Origin: Achromobacter sp. Root83
GTDB lineage: Bacteria; Pseudomonadota; Gammaproteobacteria; Burkholderiales; Burkholderiaceae_B
DNA: 64,000 bases
Direction: 5' to 3'
Assembly: GCF_001428845.1 (NCBI RefSeq)
Contig: NZ_LMIU01000003.1
Coordinates: 67,243 to 131,242, forward strand
Below, piece after piece: positions 54,655-62,761 of this stretch. Numbering within the stretch: the first letter of the stretch is position 1; each line of letters begins with the position of its first letter. The translations under genes were made by a program, and so were the position numbers. The notes beneath the pieces are model-generated. The model worked only from the letters and a program-made list of their open reading frames with translations. It did not search any database and had not been told where the DNA came from.

Positions 54655-55817
54655 GCGCCAAGCCCATTCTTTGGGCGCTCGCCGGTCTCGGCTCGCCAAG
54701 CCGGAGATTCGCCGGACTTTGCCTCGCGCTTCTGGGCGCCGTGGCCGCCCCGCAGGCGGCGCTTGCGGGGCCGCTGGATTCCCGGGCGGTCAAATGCTCC
54801 GTCAACACGTCGGGCGGCAACGGGCCGAGCGGCATGCGCTATGAACCCTTTTCCTCGTATCAGTTCGCGCTGCCGTCGGGCAGGAGCTCCTTTGCCGCGC
54901 CCGCCCAGGCGGCCAGAGGCGAGGTGCTCTTTGCCGTGGAACGGTATCTTCCCGCGTTTGCCGCGGGCCAGCAGGGCAGGGTGGCTCCCTTGTACAACTG
55001 TCCGCCGGGGGCGATGGAGTATTTCTCCGGCAATGGAACGCTGGTGCCTGGAAGCGGCGACATCTACCGCACCAACATCGCGGGGATCGGCTACCGGGTG
55101 TTCTATTACCGGAATAGCCAGAGCAGCCAGACCGCCCCGGCGGTCTACACCAACAATTACGCAAAGGGCGTGCTGGTGTTCCCGTTCGATAACCCGAGTT
55201 TTGGCGCGAACACCAGAACCCGGATCGAGATCGTCGCCACGGGAGAGCCCATCGGCACCGGCACCCTGAATGCCGGCACCATCTACGCGCAGACCTGGAT
55301 AAGCGGCACGGGAGGGACGATACCGCCCGCCGGCCTGTACCGGGTTGCCCTGCAGGGCAACGTGCAGATCACGCGGCCCACCTGCACGGTGTCCAACCCG
55401 AGCGCGCTGAATCTGACGCTGCCGGATGCAACGCTTGCCGCCCTGAAGGGCGGGAGCGCCGCCGACGTGACGGCGACCACGCTTCAGGTGACATGCGCCG
55501 CCACGAGCACGGCGGCGCCCACCCTGTCGATTTCTGGAACGACGGTCACCGGCTATCCGTCGACGCTGGCCAATCAGGACACGACGTCAGCCGGAGCCAA
55601 GGGGGTGGGCGTGAGGCTGTGGGTGCACGATCCCGTGACCGGGAGCTTCCGGCTGCCGGAAATGGGGGTGGCCGAGAAGAACCTGGGTTCGGCGGTCGGC
55701 GCCGTGCCGACGACGACGTGGTCGTACCGCTTGGGAGCGAGCTACCTGCAGGTGGCGCCGGCTCCCACCGCCGGGGTGGTGCGCGCCACGGCGACGCTGA
55801 CGCTGTCCTATAGCTGA
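54645..55817 (+). CDS. Two-domain fimbrial tip adhesin
   Basis: 390 residues overlapping the usher end by 10 bases. It has an unusual long N-terminal region (MRLSAKPILWALAGLGSPSRRFAGL) before a signal peptide ending LAGPLDS. A receptor-binding domain spans about residues 45-215, followed by a linker and a pilin domain from QITRPTCTVSNPSALNLTLP to the C-terminus ATATLTLSYS. Two-domain adhesins cap chaperone-usher pili. Ligand specificity is unknown. Confidence 0.85.
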   Translation: MRLSAKPILWALAGLGSPSRRFAGLCLALLGAVAAPQAALAGPLDSRAVKCSVNTSGGNGPSGMRYEPFSSYQFALPSGRSSFAAPAQAARGEVLFAVERYLPAFAAGQQGRVAPLYNCPPGAMEYFSGNGTLVPGSGDIYRTNIAGIGYRVFYYRNSQSSQTAPAVYTNNYAKGVLVFPFDNPSFGANTRTRIEIVATGEPIGTGTLNAGTIYAQTWISGTGGTIPPAGLYRVALQGNVQITRPTCTVSNPSALNLTLPDATLAALKGGSAADVTATTLQVTCAATSTAAPTLSISGTTVTGYPSTLANQDTTSAGAKGVGVRLWVHDPVTGSFRLPEMGVAEKNLGSAVGAVPTTTWSYRLGASYLQVAPAPTAGVVRATATLTLSYS

Positions 55818-55833
55818 CGGGCCGGCGCCGCGC

Positions 55834-55864
55834 TTGGACCATTTTGCGCCCGATGCCTTATAGT
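55834..55864 (+). promoter_or_regulatory. Possible promoter before the acyl carrier protein gene
   Basis: TTGGAC (55834-55839) and TATAGT (55859-55864) are 19 bases apart, longer than optimal. If used, it would start transcription about 65 bases before the acyl carrier gene, separating it from the pilus operon. Confidence 0.3.
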
Positions 55865-55937
55865 GGTTTGGTTCGGTGCCCAGAGGGTTCATTCGTCGCT
55901 GCCCCCATAGATAGTTCTATTTTTTGGGAATTCGATC

Positions 55938-56321
55938 ATGCAAACCCAGCAGACCACGCCGGTTCTTCCGGCCCCCGGGATCCTGCGCGAAAAGCTCGCC
56001 GCCATCATCGCCAATGTGTGCCGATGCGAACCTGGACCGCTGCTTGAAGACCAGGAGTTCGCCGCCGTCATCACGCAGTTCGACTCGTTGGCGATTCTTG
56101 AGATCCTTCTCGAGATCGAAACGGAATTTCATATCCAGACCGACGACATGCTGCCCACCGACCACGCGGTCGGCGCTCAGGAAATCACAAGCATCTTTCC
56201 CACCAATCTCTCGGCCTTGATCGCCTATATGCACGTAGTCGTCGAGCGGGTCGCGGCGGGCCCCGCCGAGGGCAGCGCGGCGGCGCGCATGGCGCTCGCG
56301 GCCGCTCGGCGCAAGGACTGA
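55938..56321 (+). CDS. Acyl carrier protein-like protein
   Basis: 127 residues. The phosphopantetheine Ser is expected at Ser50 in ITQFDSLAILEILLEIETEF, which keeps the DSL motif and helix II of carrier proteins. It is longer than FabD-pathway AcpP (~78) because of an N-terminal leader and an Ala/Arg-rich tail (GSAAARMALAAARRKD). It lies 120 bases after the adhesin and 14 bases before a ketosynthase, pointing to a dedicated acyl-chain pathway. Confidence 0.82.
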   Translation: MQTQQTTPVLPAPGILREKLAAIIANVCRCEPGPLLEDQEFAAVITQFDSLAILEILLEIETEFHIQTDDMLPTDHAVGAQEITSIFPTNLSALIAYMHVVVERVAAGPAEGSAAARMALAAARRKD

Positions 56322-56335
56322 AGCGGGGACGGCTC

Positions 56336-57568
56336 ATGATGCAGCGCAGGAAAGTCGTCATCACCGCCATCGGCATGGTCACCCCGGTGGGCGGCAACGC
56401 CACGCAGACTTTCGACGCCCTGGTGGCGGGGAAGTGCGGCGTGGATGTCCATCGCGACAGCGGCATCGGGCGGCGCGTGGGCTATGTGCGCGCCGATATC
56501 GCCGCTGGCGTTCACCCGGCGCAGGTGCGCATGATGGACCGCGTCACGCTGATGGCGCAGTGCGCGGCCGGCCAGGCGATGGCGCAGGCGGATCTGGACG
56601 AGGCACAAAGGGCCAATTGCGGCGTCTTCGTGGGCACGGGTATCGGCGGTGTGTCGACCTTGTGCGAGGCGGTCGAGGCCTACCATGGCATCGTCCCGAA
56701 GCGGCCCCTGCTGGTGGTGCCTGCCACCATGCCGAACGCGCCGGCCGCGCATATCGCGCAGCAGCTCAAGTCCCTGGCGGAAGCGCAGACCTACACCACC
56801 GCATGCTCGGCGGGCGCCGTTGCCATCGGCGAAGCGTTCCGCCGCATTCGCGACGGCTACCTGGATATCGCCCTGGCTGGCGGCGTGGAGGCCATGCTGA
56901 CCCCGACGATCGTGGCGGCGTGGACCCAGCTGCATGTGCTCTGCGCGGACCCGGAAAATGGCGACGCGGGGAGCTGCCGGCCTTTCAGCCATCGGCGCAC
57001 GGGATTCGCCCTGGCGGAGGGAGCCGCGATGCTGATGCTGGAGTCGGCCGACCACGCCGCTGCCCGGGGTGCCGCGCCCATCGCGGAGCTCTGCGGCTAT
57101 GGCGTCAGCAACGATGGCACGCATCCCCTGCGTCCCGACTCCGATGGCCAGTCCCTGGCCATGTCGCGCTGCCTGGCCGATGCGGGCCTGTCGCCTGCGC
57201 AGGTGGACTATGTCAACGCGCACGCGACCGGCACGCTGGTGGGCGATCGCATCGAGACCGCCGCCATCAAGCGGGTGTTCGGCGAGCACGCGCGCAGCTT
57301 GCCGGTCAGCAGCATCAAGGGGGCGATCGGGCATACGATCGGCGCCGCCGGCGCCATCGAAGCCGCCGTGACCGCCATGGCGGTATCGCGCGGGATCGTG
57401 CCGCCCACGCTGTTCTTTGAATCCGGCGATGCCCAATGCGACCTGGACTACGTGCCTGGGACGGCGCGCGCGCTGCCGGCGCTGACGCTGGCGCTCAGCA
57501 ATTCGTTTGGCATGGGTGGCAACAATGCCGTCCTGGCGTTCCGCAAGGACGGGCACGGCATTTGCTGA
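56336..57568 (+). CDS. Beta-ketoacyl-ACP synthase (KAS I/II type)
   Basis: 410 residues, thiolase fold. The catalytic Cys157 is in TYTTACSAGAVAIGEA; the two His are His296 in NAHATGT and His333 in KGAIGHTIGAAGA, so the condensing triad is complete. FGMGGNNAVL near the C-terminus is conserved. It is coupled to the ACP upstream and differs from housekeeping FabF in context: no fabG/fabH/acpP neighbours. It probably extends or starts a special acyl chain. Confidence 0.92.
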   Translation: MMQRRKVVITAIGMVTPVGGNATQTFDALVAGKCGVDVHRDSGIGRRVGYVRADIAAGVHPAQVRMMDRVTLMAQCAAGQAMAQADLDEAQRANCGVFVGTGIGGVSTLCEAVEAYHGIVPKRPLLVVPATMPNAPAAHIAQQLKSLAEAQTYTTACSAGAVAIGEAFRRIRDGYLDIALAGGVEAMLTPTIVAAWTQLHVLCADPENGDAGSCRPFSHRRTGFALAEGAAMLMLESADHAAARGAAPIAELCGYGVSNDGTHPLRPDSDGQSLAMSRCLADAGLSPAQVDYVNAHATGTLVGDRIETAAIKRVFGEHARSLPVSSIKGAIGHTIGAAGAIEAAVTAMAVSRGIVPPTLFFESGDAQCDLDYVPGTARALPALTLALSNSFGMGGNNAVLAFRKDGHGIC

Positions 57569-57600
57569 CGGCCTGGGCCCCAGTCCGCAGGCAGGTTGCC

Positions 57601-58683
57601 ATGACCAAACCGAAGCTCGACGTTCGCACCGGACAGTACACCGGTCCGCTGGCGCGGGACGTTTTCCGGGTGCGCTTCATGCGCCGCTTCTACGATCCTG
57701 CCTTCCAGGCCGAGGGCGATGCGCTGGACCGGCTGGAAGCCATCGCGTGGGATGCCTACGAAGGAAGCCGCAAAGCGCCCATCACGGTGAAAGCCGGACC
57801 GGGGTATGCGGATCCCGAGTACGACCTGTCGGTGGAGTGGAAAGAAGCGCACGACCGCCTGGCGCGCGCGGCGGAGATCCAGAGCCAGCCGGAGACGCGC
57901 TCGCGGGTGCTGGTGGTCATCGCCGCGGCGCGCAACGATGGCACCTGTCCGGGGGAAGTCTCCAAGAGCTGGCGGCTTGCGCAGATCGTGCGGCACGAGC
58001 TGGAGTCGGCGGGCATGCTGGCCGACATGCTGGACCTGAGCCGTTTGACTTCCGAATACCAATACCAGATCCATCCTTGCAAGGGTTGCGTGTCCACGGC
58101 GATGCCGCTTTGCCATTGGCCGTGCAGTTGCTATCCCAATCATTCGCTGGGGCAGGACAACGACGCGATGAACGACATCTACGAGCAATGGGTTTCCGCG
58201 CACGGCGTGGTGCTGGTGGCGCCAACCTATTGGTACCAATCGCCGAGCGGCTTGAAGCTGATGATAGACAGGCTGGTGTGCGCCGATGGCGGCAACCCCG
58301 ATCCGACGTCGACCGCGGGCAAGGATGCGATGAAGGCCAAGCAGATCGAGATGGCAGGCTGGCCCTACCCGAAGCACCTGGCGGGCCGGGCCTATGGCCT
58401 GGTGGTACATGGCGACGTGGCGGGCATCGAGGATCACCGGCGCGCCCTGGGCGACTGGCTGGACTGGATGGGGCTGGTCGACGCGGGCGCATCGTCCCGG
58501 CTGGATCGCTATATTGGCTACTACGAGCCTTATGCCACCAGCCACGCCGAGCTGGATCAGGATCAGGCGGTGCAGGAAGAGGTGCGCAACGTGGCCAAGG
58601 CGGTCGCCCATTGCGTGCCGCTGCTGCGGGCCGGTCGGTGGGCGCCGGGTGCAGACGGCGTGCGCTCGCCCCGGCCGAAGTAG
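57601..58683 (+). CDS. Flavodoxin-like NADPH-dependent FMN reductase with cysteine cluster
   Basis: 360 residues from ATG 57601, 32 bases after the ketosynthase. The first ~100 residues are a unique leader. A flavodoxin-like fold follows: SRVLVVIAAARNDGTCPGEVSKS at the phosphate loop and VVLVAPTYWYQSPSGLKLMIDRL near 205-225, both FMN-binding motifs. Between them is a Cys-rich insertion with Cys160, 163, 171, 175 and 177 (HPCKGCV, PLCHWPCSCYPN), resembling iron-sulfur flavoproteins. It may supply electrons to the pathway of its neighbours; the link is inferred from position only. Confidence 0.78.
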   Translation: MTKPKLDVRTGQYTGPLARDVFRVRFMRRFYDPAFQAEGDALDRLEAIAWDAYEGSRKAPITVKAGPGYADPEYDLSVEWKEAHDRLARAAEIQSQPETRSRVLVVIAAARNDGTCPGEVSKSWRLAQIVRHELESAGMLADMLDLSRLTSEYQYQIHPCKGCVSTAMPLCHWPCSCYPNHSLGQDNDAMNDIYEQWVSAHGVVLVAPTYWYQSPSGLKLMIDRLVCADGGNPDPTSTAGKDAMKAKQIEMAGWPYPKHLAGRAYGLVVHGDVAGIEDHRRALGDWLDWMGLVDAGASSRLDRYIGYYEPYATSHAELDQDQAVQEEVRNVAKAVAHCVPLLRAGRWAPGADGVRSPRPK

Positions 58684-58690
58684 GCCGCGG

Positions 58691-59605
58691 TCAAGGCGCG
58701 GACGGCGGCAGCAGCTTCATGCCTGTCCGCCGCACGAATTCCTCGTAGCCGATGGGCGCTCCCACCGTCGTGCTGGCGCTGTTTGCCTGCCAATGGACCC
58801 ACGAGCGGCCCGTGGCCGCGTCGTACACGACCTTGTAGATGTGGCTGGGCACGGCCACACCCGACCCGATCTCTTTCGGCTTTTCCGCATAGAACGGCCC
58901 CGTGAAGACGTAGACGTCGCCTGCGGCGCGCATCACGTACTTCCGGGTGTCCTGTTCGATGCGGCTCCAGGCGCCGGCGTTCTGGGTCTGGTCCTGGGGC
59001 ACCATATTGGCCAGCGAGAAGCTCTGCGCCATGGCGTCCGGGGTGGACATGTCCCCTGCCGGGGCCATGTGGCCGCGCGAGTAGCCCGAACCCCGATAGT
59101 CAGGCAGTTCTGCCCGTTCGGCGCGCGGGATGCGCGCCTCGGCGTAGAACCGGTCCGCTCGCTGCATCCCCTGGGCCTGCGCCAGCGTTTTCCGGTTCAG
59201 CCGCTCCGCGACGAAAACCGGCGTCTTCGTCTGGCCGTTGTGCAAGATGGCGAACGATGAAAAGCACAGTTCCCGCAGCGCCTGGCTGGCGGGAACGACC
59301 GGCGGGCTTTCGCGCGGAAAGAACTGAGGACAATCCGCGAATCGGGTGTGAGCGAAGCCGCCGGCCGGCGCCGGCGCGGGCGCGAACTGCTGCTCCTGGG
59401 CCGGCCAACCCAGCCGCGCCAGGATGTCTTCCGGCGAGAAGTGAACCCGCCATTGGGGATTCAGCGCGTAGGTGGCCGCGCCAAAGCTGGCAAGCGAGGT
59501 AAGGGCGAACGTACGCAGGAATCGATAAATGCGGCCACTTCGGGTGGCCTTGTTCCTGCTTACCGGGGTTCTCTTTCTGGGGGCTGATTTCTTCGCGCGC
59601 GTCAT
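58691..59605 (-). CDS. DNA/RNA non-specific endonuclease family protein
   Basis: 304 residues from ATG 59605. A basic N-terminus and a hydrophobic segment (RFLRTFALTSLASFGAATYAL) suggest export or membrane anchoring. The nuclease core has YSRGHMAPAGD (usual motif DRGH, here SRGH, with the general-base His at about 179), then FSLANMVPQDQTQN containing the metal Asn, as in NUC1/Serratia nuclease. It is convergent with the flavoprotein gene with only 7 bases between stops. Confidence 0.9.
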   Translation of the reverse strand: MTRAKKSAPRKRTPVSRNKATRSGRIYRFLRTFALTSLASFGAATYALNPQWRVHFSPEDILARLGWPAQEQQFAPAPAPAGGFAHTRFADCPQFFPRESPPVVPASQALRELCFSSFAILHNGQTKTPVFVAERLNRKTLAQAQGMQRADRFYAEARIPRAERAELPDYRGSGYSRGHMAPAGDMSTPDAMAQSFSLANMVPQDQTQNAGAWSRIEQDTRKYVMRAAGDVYVFTGPFYAEKPKEIGSGVAVPSHIYKVVYDAATGRSWVHWQANSASTTVGAPIGYEEFVRRTGMKLLPPSAP

Positions 59606-59753
59606 GCTGCCTATGTGTTGCAGGCCGGCGCATCTGCTCGCCCGGCACGTCGACGCATTGTAGATGACCGCAAAATTCGGGTGACGGCGGGGTATTCTAT
59701 GGTCGCTCGCGTTCCGGGAGGCGGACCGCGGCTTACAAGATCGGGGTAGTTGA

Positions 59754-60080
59754 ATGAGAATGTCATTGCTTTTCGTGGCCGCCATCGTCACCGGCTGCGC
59801 CGCCACCAACTCTGGGGACTTGATCACCCAGGCCAAGGTTGAAGGCATCAAGATCAATGCCACCACCTTTGACGAGATGGTCCGGGACTTCGGGCCGCCA
59901 CGGTCCCAGCACGTCAATTCGCAGGGCCTGCGGACCGCGACCTGGTTCTACTTCAATAACAGCGAATTCGGGGCGGTGCAGGATCAGCGCACGCTTACCG
60001 TGGTCTACAACAAGAATCTCACGGTGAAGGAATACATGAACGCCTCCGCCGGAGAAAAGGACGCGAAGACCGTCCGGTAG
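59754..60080 (+). CDS. Small outer-membrane-type lipoprotein
   Basis: 108 residues. The signal ends in the lipobox VTGC (Cys at residue 15). The mature part includes KINATTFDEMVRDFGPP and TATWFYFNNSEFGAVQDQRTLTVVYNKNLTV, resembling SmpA/BamE-like small lipoproteins. No known partner nearby. Confidence 0.75.
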   Translation: MRMSLLFVAAIVTGCAATNSGDLITQAKVEGIKINATTFDEMVRDFGPPRSQHVNSQGLRTATWFYFNNSEFGAVQDQRTLTVVYNKNLTVKEYMNASAGEKDAKTVR

Positions 60081-60117
60081 CGCGCAACGGTCAAGCGGCC
60101 TCGCCCGCCGCCACCAG

Positions 60118-60311
60118 ATGTTCCAGCAGCACGAAATGTACGTGCAGCAGGCGGGAGTGAGGGCCAGGCACATCCCGTACAAGGGCGTGGGGCCGACGCT
60201 GCGCGAACAGGGGCTGGCGGTCTACGAAATTCGCAGACGGTGGCGTACTTCCGTTCTGAAATGGCGAAGTACGCGGCCGTCGTCAAAGGCGCGGGGCTGG
60301 AACTGATGTAG
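60118..60311 (+). pseudogene. Remnant of a Bug-family (TctC-like) binding protein
   Basis: Two fragments in different frames are recognisable. The first (60118 on, frame +1) contains ARHIPYKGVGPTL, the ligand-loop motif of Bug proteins. The second (60240-60311, frame shifted) reads VAYFRSEMAKYAAVVKGAGL and ends in TAG, matching the Bug C-terminus. Between them about 100 residues of the usual protein are missing and LREQGLAV is joined directly. The signal peptide and N-terminal domain are absent. It is an internally deleted, frameshifted relic. Confidence 0.7.
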
Positions 60312-60326
60312 CCCGGCCCGGGCGCG

Positions 60327-60551
60327 TCAGCTGCCGTTCTGGTCGGCCGCCCGCAGCAGCCCATACAGCTTGTCCTTGAGCTGCAGCTTTTCTTTTTTCA
60401 GCACTTCGATGTTGGTGCCCGAGGACGGCACGATGCCGTCTTCCATGTTCTTGATCTCCTGGTCCAGGTCGTTGTGCCGCTGGAACAGTGCCGAAAAATG
60501 GGCGTTTTCGGATTTGAGCTGGGTAATGAGTTGACGGTATTCAGGGAACAT
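60327..60551 (-). CDS. YdcH-family (DUF465) small protein
   Basis: 74 residues from ATG 60551 with GAGG upstream on the coding strand. It is an amphipathic helical hairpin: MFPEYRQLITQLKSENAHFSALFQRHNDLD, then EDGIVPSSGTNIEVLKKEKLQLKDKLYGLLR. Proteins of this family are common in proteobacteria and of unclear function. It overlaps no neighbour. Confidence 0.88.
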   Translation of the reverse strand: MFPEYRQLITQLKSENAHFSALFQRHNDLDQEIKNMEDGIVPSSGTNIEVLKKEKLQLKDKLYGLLRAADQNGS

Positions 60552-60726
60552 AGGGGCCTCTTTAGGAACCGGTTGACGGGACCGATGATGCGCCATGCAA
60601 GACGCTTCATCAGCGTCGATTCCATGACACGCCAACCCCCGCGCCTTGTCAACCTTGCGGGCCGCCGTCGCGGATACCCGATTGACCGCGCGCAAAGGCC
60701 GCCGCGAAAGAGTCATTCTGTCGCGC

Positions 60727-61950
60727 ATGCTCACGTTTCTTTACAGGGTGTTCCGTCCCCAGCGATACACTCGCTTCCCCGTGGATAGCCATCAAAGTGA
60801 AATGAAACAGCGCGCGCCCATCTATCGGCAGGTTTTCGACCTTTTCAGGCAGGACGGCCGTATTCATCCGGGCACCGGCATGATGAGCGGCGTGATTGCG
60901 CTGTTCCTGGCCATCCTGGCGGTGCTGGGAGTCCTGGCGTTTCACTTTCCCGCCTATCTGACCACGCCCGAGCTGCGCGCGTTCTATTCCGTGGACGCGA
61001 TGCGCAGCCTGCTGTTCGGCGCGCTGCTGGTGTCAGGCACCATTGCGTTGGCCAACACGGTGCTGGGCCGTCAGCGGTGGCTCAATATATCGGCCTTCTT
61101 GCTGGTCTGCTGCGCGGTGGCCGCCGGTGGCAGCCAGATCGCGGTGACCCCATCCAACGCGGGCAGCCATCCCTATCTGGGCCTGGACTGGTTCATCCTG
61201 GACCTGCTGGCGTCCAGCACGGTCTTCATCATTTTCGAGAAGCTGACGCCGTTGTATCCCGGGCAGCCGGTGTTCCGCGGCGAATGGCAGGTCGACATGA
61301 AGCACTTTCTGTTCAACCACCTGTCGGTGGGTGCGGTGCTGCTGTGCATCAACTTCTTCATCCACCGCCTGTTTTCCTGGGCGGCCTATGAGCCGCTGCA
61401 GGCGGCCATCCAGTCGATGCCTTATCTGCTCGAGCTGTTCGTGGCGGTGCTGGTGGCCGACCTGGCGCAGTACGCGGCCCATCGGATCTATCACGAGGTG
61501 CCGTTCATGTGGCGCTTCCACGCCGTGCATCACAGCACGCGCACGCTGGACTGGCTGGCGGGTTCGCGCCTGCACATCGTCGAACTGCTGATCACCCGCG
61601 TGGCGGTGCTGGGCGTGCTGTTCGTCCTGGGGTTTTCCAAGTCGGTGCTGGACGCCTACATCATCATCGTGGGATTCCAGGCGGTGCTGATCCACTCCAA
61701 CGTGAAGCTGCCCTGGGGCTGGCTGCGCTACATCATCGTGACGCCGGACTTTCATCACTGGCATCACTCGTCGGACACCGAGGCCATCGACCGGAACTAC
61801 GCGGCGCACTTCTCGTTCATCGACTACCTCTTCGGCACCGCCGTGCTCGGGGTCGGCAAGCGCCTGCCGGAGAACTACGGCATTCTGGACAACGACATGC
61901 CCGGTACCTTCCTGGCGCAGCAGGCGTATCCCTTCCGCAGGAAGTCGTAG
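60727..61950 (+). CDS. Sterol desaturase/fatty acid hydroxylase family protein
   Basis: 407 residues from ATG 60727, with about eight hydrophobic segments. The di-iron histidine boxes are HRIYH (252-256), HAVHH (265-269) and HHWHH (343-347); His323 lies in LIHSNV. These make an integral-membrane hydroxylase or desaturase; the substrate may be a lipid or carotenoid-like compound. The N-terminal ~50 residues are cytoplasmic and family-atypical. Confidence 0.9.
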   Translation: MLTFLYRVFRPQRYTRFPVDSHQSEMKQRAPIYRQVFDLFRQDGRIHPGTGMMSGVIALFLAILAVLGVLAFHFPAYLTTPELRAFYSVDAMRSLLFGALLVSGTIALANTVLGRQRWLNISAFLLVCCAVAAGGSQIAVTPSNAGSHPYLGLDWFILDLLASSTVFIIFEKLTPLYPGQPVFRGEWQVDMKHFLFNHLSVGAVLLCINFFIHRLFSWAAYEPLQAAIQSMPYLLELFVAVLVADLAQYAAHRIYHEVPFMWRFHAVHHSTRTLDWLAGSRLHIVELLITRVAVLGVLFVLGFSKSVLDAYIIIVGFQAVLIHSNVKLPWGWLRYIIVTPDFHHWHHSSDTEAIDRNYAAHFSFIDYLFGTAVLGVGKRLPENYGILDNDMPGTFLAQQAYPFRRKS

Positions 61951-61951
61951 A

Positions 61952-61985
61952 CGTTACGGCCCAGGCAAGCGCCTGGGCCATAACG
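61952..61985 (+). other. Strong hairpin after the hydroxylase gene
   Basis: The stem GGCCCAGGC / GCCTGGGCC (61958-61979, AAGC loop) extends by five further pairs to 61952 and 61985 with one mismatch. There is no T-run, but it lies directly after the stop and before convergent ycaC, so it may end transcription. Confidence 0.6.
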
Positions 61986-62013
61986 GTCACTTGCAAACCC
62001 GTGCGTGCAACGC

Positions 62014-62640
62014 TTACCTGGAACCCTTGACCGTCGAGTACGACGCCATCAGGTTGCGGTAGTCCGGGATGTGATTGGCGAACAGGGTGCCCAGGCCTTC
62101 CACATCGTTGCGCCAGTCGCGGTGCAGTTCGCACGCCACGCCGAACCACGACATGAGCTGCGCGCCGGCCTGCTCCATGCGGCTCCAGGCCGCATTCCGG
62201 GTCACCTCATTGAACGTGCCCGACGCATCCGTCACGACGAACACATCAAATCCCTCTTCCAGGGCCGACAGCGCCGGGAAGGCGACGCAGACTTCGGTCA
62301 CCACGCCGGCGATGATCAATTGCTTCTTGCCGGTGGCCTTGACGGCTTTGACGAAGTCTTCGTTGTCCCAGGCATTGATGTTGCCGGGGCGGGCGATGTA
62401 AGGAGCCTGCGGGAACTTGTCTTTCAGTTCCTGGACCAGGGGGCCATTAGGACCGTCTTCGAAACTGGTGGTCAGGATGGTGGGCAGCTTGAAGTATTCC
62501 GCCAGGTCGGCCAGGGCCAGCACGTTGTTCTTGAACTGGTCGGGTTGAAAGTCGCGCACCAGGGACAGCAGGCCGGCCTGGTGATCCACCAGCAGAACGG
62601 CGGCTTGGGTCTTGTCGAGCTTTACGTAGGGCTTGGTCAT
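62014..62640 (-). CDS. ycaC: YcaC-like isochorismatase-family hydrolase
   Basis: 208 residues from ATG 62640. The triad residues are Asp19 (VLLVDHQAG), a Lys in the middle and Cys118 (AGVVTEVCVAFPALSALEEG), the position used in E. coli YcaC. It belongs to the cysteine hydrolase superfamily with an unknown natural substrate. A LysR regulator precedes it on the same strand, as is common for this hydrolase. Confidence 0.9.
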   Translation of the reverse strand: MTKPYVKLDKTQAAVLLVDHQAGLLSLVRDFQPDQFKNNVLALADLAEYFKLPTILTTSFEDGPNGPLVQELKDKFPQAPYIARPGNINAWDNEDFVKAVKATGKKQLIIAGVVTEVCVAFPALSALEEGFDVFVVTDASGTFNEVTRNAAWSRMEQAGAQLMSWFGVACELHRDWRNDVEGLGTLFANHIPDYRNLMASYSTVKGSR

Positions 62641-62761
62641 GACTAGTTCCTTGTTGGGTCGCACCGGGCAGGGCGGCACTGAGTACACGCTGATTGCGTA
62701 GACAGAAATCCTAAATTCAAGGTGATTTCAGCGCTAGACGGGCAATATGAGCTTCAGCGTT

